Below are positions 61,417 to 64,000 of a stretch of 64,000 nucleotides of DNA, one piece after another. The notes below the pieces were generated by a model. It was given only the letters and a program-made list of their open reading frames with translations, did no database searches and was not told the origin of the DNA. The translations under genes and the position numbers were made by a program. Origin of the DNA: Aequorivita sp. CIP111184 (GTDB lineage Bacteria > Bacteroidota > Bacteroidia > Flavobacteriales > Flavobacteriaceae). Location: contig NZ_UEFQ01000020.1 in NCBI RefSeq assembly GCF_900489465.1, forward strand, positions 62,001-126,000, read 5' to 3'. How positions within the stretch are numbered: the stretch's first letter is position 1; each line of letters opens with the position of its first letter.

Positions 61417-61871
61417 TATTCGTGATTTTTCTTTAAAATCCTTAAATACGCTACAAGAGTTTGTCTTTCATCTTTTGAAATCTCAGCATCCCTATGCATT
61501 AAAACATACGAATAGAGAGGCATTTCTTCGTCTTCAATTTGATGGATCATCGCGTTGAGCTTGCTATTTTTTCTTCTCTCGGAATACGTATCCCATTCGT
61601 TGAAATTCAATTCGTCCTTTCCTTCTTTTATATGATGCTCCAAAAACCAAGCTATCGGTTGCATCTTATTGTACCAAGGATAGTCCGTATTGTTGCTGTG
61701 GCAATCATAGCAGGATTCTTGCAATATAGTATTAACGTTCTTTGATGGATTGTTGACCACCAAAAAATCGGTTTTTGGCACTATATTACTTTGGTTACGC
61801 CTTGTGGGCACAAACTGCATGCCCACAAACGCAATCAATAAAATAATCAATATGATTCTTAGAATCTTCAT
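61416..61871 (-). CDS. Haem-binding domain protein (cytochrome c-like, CxxCH)
   Basis: 151 aa with an N-terminal membrane anchor (about 3-20, ILRIILIILLIAFVGMQF) and the covalent haem motif CYDCH (about 54-58), then SNNTDYPWYNKMQPIAWFLE, HIKEGKDELNFNEW and the distal LYSYVLMHRDA region. This matches the haem-binding domain family (PF14376-like) found in Bacteroidota electron transfer or stress clusters. It probably lies in the periplasm with its haem. It is coupled to the HMA gene behind it. Confidence 0.86.
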   Translation of the reverse strand: MKILRIILIILLIAFVGMQFVPTRRNQSNIVPKTDFLVVNNPSKNVNTILQESCYDCHSNNTDYPWYNKMQPIAWFLEHHIKEGKDELNFNEWDTYSERRKNSKLNAMIHQIEDEEMPLYSYVLMHRDAEISKDERQTLVAYLRILKKNHE

Positions 61872-61942
61872 AATAAGATTGATTTAATGCATCAAATGGT
61901 TCAACATCCCAAAATCAGCCTAAAGCATACAGCTTACAGCCC

Positions 61943-62632
61943 TTAATTTATTTCTTTCTCCACTTTTCCGCAATTCAGCATTTTGCTACCATAATATGGA
62001 TTCTTTATGTCCTTGCTCCTACTTAACCACGCACTGCCACCATCGTACATTGGGCAAAATTGTTGGTATAAAGTAGTTTCCGTGCCGGTAATGGCAACCA
62101 TATCGGTTATATCCTTGCTCAATATTTTGAAATGTTCACGTTGGTGGTCCATTTCACTTTTGCCAATATGTTCTGCATGCTCCATTGCGTCTTCAATAAT
62201 ATCTTTCAGTTCCTTTTGCTGTTCAGCAGAGTAACTGCTTACATTAAAACCCTTCAATGTGCTTTCAAGTTTCTTTCCAGCCTTTGCAGCATCCTCTTTA
62301 TTGGTTGCCACCAAAGCATCTTTCAGTGCCATATAATCTGCCACCACTTGTTTTGCATCGGAATTCTGCATTTTGGAATCCATTACAGTATTGGACCTAT
62401 CCGTATTGTTGTGGTCCATCATTGAAGTATCGTGATTCATTATTGAATCATTTTCATCCATCATTGAATTTTCGTGATTCATCATAGAATCATCATGATT
62501 ACCTTCTTCTGGCATTTCAGAATGCATTCCATCGTCGTGCAAATCTTCCTTTTTGGTGTCTCTACATGACATTGTTGTTAGGCTTACGAAAGCCATTGCC
62601 ACAATTGCTGTTGCTACTTTTAAATTCTTCAT
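61943..62632 (-). CDS. DUF3347 lipoprotein with His/Met-rich linker
   Basis: 229 aa. A signal peptide with lipobox (TTMSC, Cys about 23) is followed by a His-, Met- and Asp-rich linker (about 30-90: [18 protein letters not shown] and similar words), likely to bind copper. A DUF3347 domain covers about 95-229 ([56 protein letters not shown]). The same domain ends the CusB-like adaptor in this island. It is probably a periplasmic copper-sequestering protein. It lies directly after the multicopper oxidase gene. Confidence 0.86.
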   Translation of the reverse strand: MKNLKVATAIVAMAFVSLTTMSCRDTKKEDLHDDGMHSEMPEEGNHDDSMMNHENSMMDENDSIMNHDTSMMDHNNTDRSNTVMDSKMQNSDAKQVVADYMALKDALVATNKEDAAKAGKKLESTLKGFNVSSYSAEQQKELKDIIEDAMEHAEHIGKSEMDHQREHFKILSKDITDMVAITGTETTLYQQFCPMYDGGSAWLSRSKDIKNPYYGSKMLNCGKVEKEIN

Positions 62633-62665
62633 TTTGTTTTACATTTAAATTAATATTATTATTTA

Positions 62666-64000
62666 TTAAAATCTCACTGAAAGTCCACCACCCGCTCCAA
62701 AACGGTTGTCGTAGCTCGCCATCAATGAAAAGTTTCGTGATAAAAAATATTTTACTCCTGCCTTCCAAGTAACTTCGTTTGTGAAATTATCTCCAAAAGA
62801 AAGGTCATCAACCCAACCGAAATTAGCTTGGTATTCATACATTCCAAAAATGGCTGTTCTTGGAAAAATCAGTATTTCACGACTTAAACTTATTTGAGGT
62901 CGCAACTTACTATCGATTCGCACATCGAGATTGAACAAATAAGGTGTTAAGAATCGTATACCCGCAATTGCCGTGGTGGAAATCTCATCTAAACTATCTT
63001 CCATCTCATTTTCAATGTTCACACCACCAAAAACCCGTAAATAATCGTGCAGATAACGTTCATAGGTTACTTCAGCTTCTAGATTTTGGTTCCAACCATA
63101 TTCTGCCATCACATTAAATTGATTTCGAATATTTGAAGAAACAAAATTAAACCCTGTCATATTTGATGCGGCATCAACAGTTGCCCATGTATAATATTGG
63201 TCAGCTTCGTTAATTAAGTTCTTTACCGGATATTTTGCCATCCGTGGGTCGCGAGGTGTATCATAACTTACAATTCTTGCCATACCACTCATCATATGGT
63301 ACAGGATGTGGCAATGAAAAAACCAATCGCCATATTCATCGCCATTGTTACCGCTGAATTCAATAGTAACTTGTTGCATTGGTGGTACATTAACCGTATG
63401 CTTTAAGGGCGAATACTCGCCATTTTCATTAATGACTCTAAAAAAGTGACCGTGCAAATGCATTGGGTGGTGCATCATCGTCAAATTATTGAAGGTCATT
63501 CTGGTAACTTCGCCGCTTTTAATTTTTATGTTATCTGCTTCGCTTAACGGAACTCCATTCATACTCCAGATGTAGCGTTGCATATTTCCTGTAAGATTCA
63601 GTAATATTTCCTTGACTGGAAGTTTCTTATCATACGTTGTTTTTTCGGGCGATTTCAGATAATCGTAATTGTATTCAGAAAACATATTCATCCCATCCAT
63701 AGCTGCAGTTGAATCCTTTATCATTTCCATATTGGAATGGTCCATTTTTGAGTGGTCCATTTTTTCATTCATCACAGAATCTTTTGGGATTTTCATTTTA
63801 TCATTCATCTTCATTTTAGAATCGTCCATTTTCATTTTGTCCATATGCATTCCATATTCTTTCTTCATTTCAAAACGCTCATCTTTGTTTGGTTGAAATT
63901 TTAACGCGTGTGCACCCATTTTCATATCCATTTTTGCCATTCGCTGCATCATCTTGATTTTATCGGGTTTGGCTATAACTTGCGCAGGAAGTATTTCGCC
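62666..64000 (-). CDS. Multicopper oxidase (CopA-like) fused to a CopB-like barrel, 5' part outside the window
   Basis: The frame is open to the window edge, so the N-terminal cupredoxin domains are missing. What is seen: a Met/Lys/Asp-rich segment (about 1-75 of the visible part), then the last cupredoxin domain with HHPMHLHGHFF and the copper-cluster motif HCHILYHMMSGM (His-Cys-His, axial Met). A C-terminal 200-residue beta-barrel-like domain follows (from about YTWATVDAASNM to the final GGLSVRF) as in CopB. This is a copper oxidase, probably oxidising Cu(I) in the periplasm, linked to an outer-membrane part. It starts the operon of the DUF3347 lipoprotein. Confidence 0.9.
   Translation of the reverse strand, partial: GEILPAQVIAKPDKIKMMQRMAKMDMKMGAHALKFQPNKDERFEMKKEYGMHMDKMKMDDSKMKMNDKMKIPKDSVMNEKMDHSKMDHSNMEMIKDSTAAMDGMNMFSEYNYDYLKSPEKTTYDKKLPVKEILLNLTGNMQRYIWSMNGVPLSEADNIKIKSGEVTRMTFNNLTMMHHPMHLHGHFFRVINENGEYSPLKHTVNVPPMQQVTIEFSGNNGDEYGDWFFHCHILYHMMSGMARIVSYDTPRDPRMAKYPVKNLINEADQYYTWATVDAASNMTGFNFVSSNIRNQFNVMAEYGWNQNLEAEVTYERYLHDYLRVFGGVNIENEMEDSLDEISTTAIAGIRFLTPYLFNLDVRIDSKLRPQISLSREILIFPRTAIFGMYEYQANFGWVDDLSFGDNFTNEVTWKAGVKYFLSRNFSLMASYDNRFGAGGGLSVRF

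Overview
The window is low-GC DNA from a member of the Bacteroidota, most likely family Flavobacteriaceae. Supporting signs are type IX secretion (T9SS) C-terminal sorting tails on four large secreted proteins, SprB and HYR-like adhesin repeats, a tmRNA tag ending in YALAA, promoters of the TTTG/TAnnTTTG type, and many families typical of the group (TypA, CreD, DUF3857, DUF3347, DUF6804). The genus is not asserted. No ordinary tRNA, rRNA, CRISPR array, insertion sequence or intact prophage was seen.

Layout. 0-9 kb: the end of a membrane protein, a GT2 glycosyltransferase, typA, an FG-GAP secreted protein, kdsA, two tandem small-RNA-like units on the minus strand, then a membrane protein / winged-helix regulator / creD group with two matching operator palindromes. 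9-16 kb: DUF2809, a DUF1361 gene broken by one TGA, two tandem DUF3857 proteins, an SDR and an AlaDH/saccharopine-dehydrogenase-like enzyme. 15.8-16.4 kb: a structured RNA candidate directly before tmRNA. 16.5-23 kb: a lipoprotein, a T9SS protein, an unusual 756-aa Trp/Cys-rich protein, an AraC regulator and a basic protein that may be frameshifted. 23-29 kb: a UvrD-type helicase divergent from an exonuclease-like/GIY-YIG fusion, then a TPR-HTH membrane regulator. 29-34 kb: a 1643-aa adhesin.

34-43 kb is accessory in character. It has phased 11-bp repeats, purine-rich degenerate repeats, a 19-residue-repeat protein and an hsdM stub. It also has a tight seven-gene minus-strand operon (zinc-ribbon repeat protein, TerB-like protein, coiled-coil membrane protein, vWA lipoprotein, EEP nuclease lipoprotein, DUF6804, 34-aa peptide). 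The operon has a perfect palindrome upstream of its promoter and a terminator at its end. It is the best candidate here for an undescribed system. A TM2/SHOCT protein and a membrane EEP protein follow.

43-54 kb: a 1005-aa T9SS protein, a DUF1826-like protein with an HxD...H pattern, a histone-H1-like protein, and a two-component regulon. In that regulon four promoters (the response regulator, two DUF2231-type membrane proteins and a rubrerythrin lipoprotein) each carry a TTAAG-N6-TTAAG direct repeat, 32-33 bp before the -7 element. An acyl-CoA synthetase closes this part.

54.8-64 kb is a copper/heavy-metal island on the minus strand: a CusB-like adaptor without a pump, a CDF transporter, a DUF305 protein, a copA gene with its middle deleted, an APC permease, Met-rich small lipoproteins built from a duplicated cassette, an HMA metallochaperone, a haem-binding protein, a DUF3347 lipoprotein and a multicopper oxidase fused to a CopB-like barrel that runs off the window.
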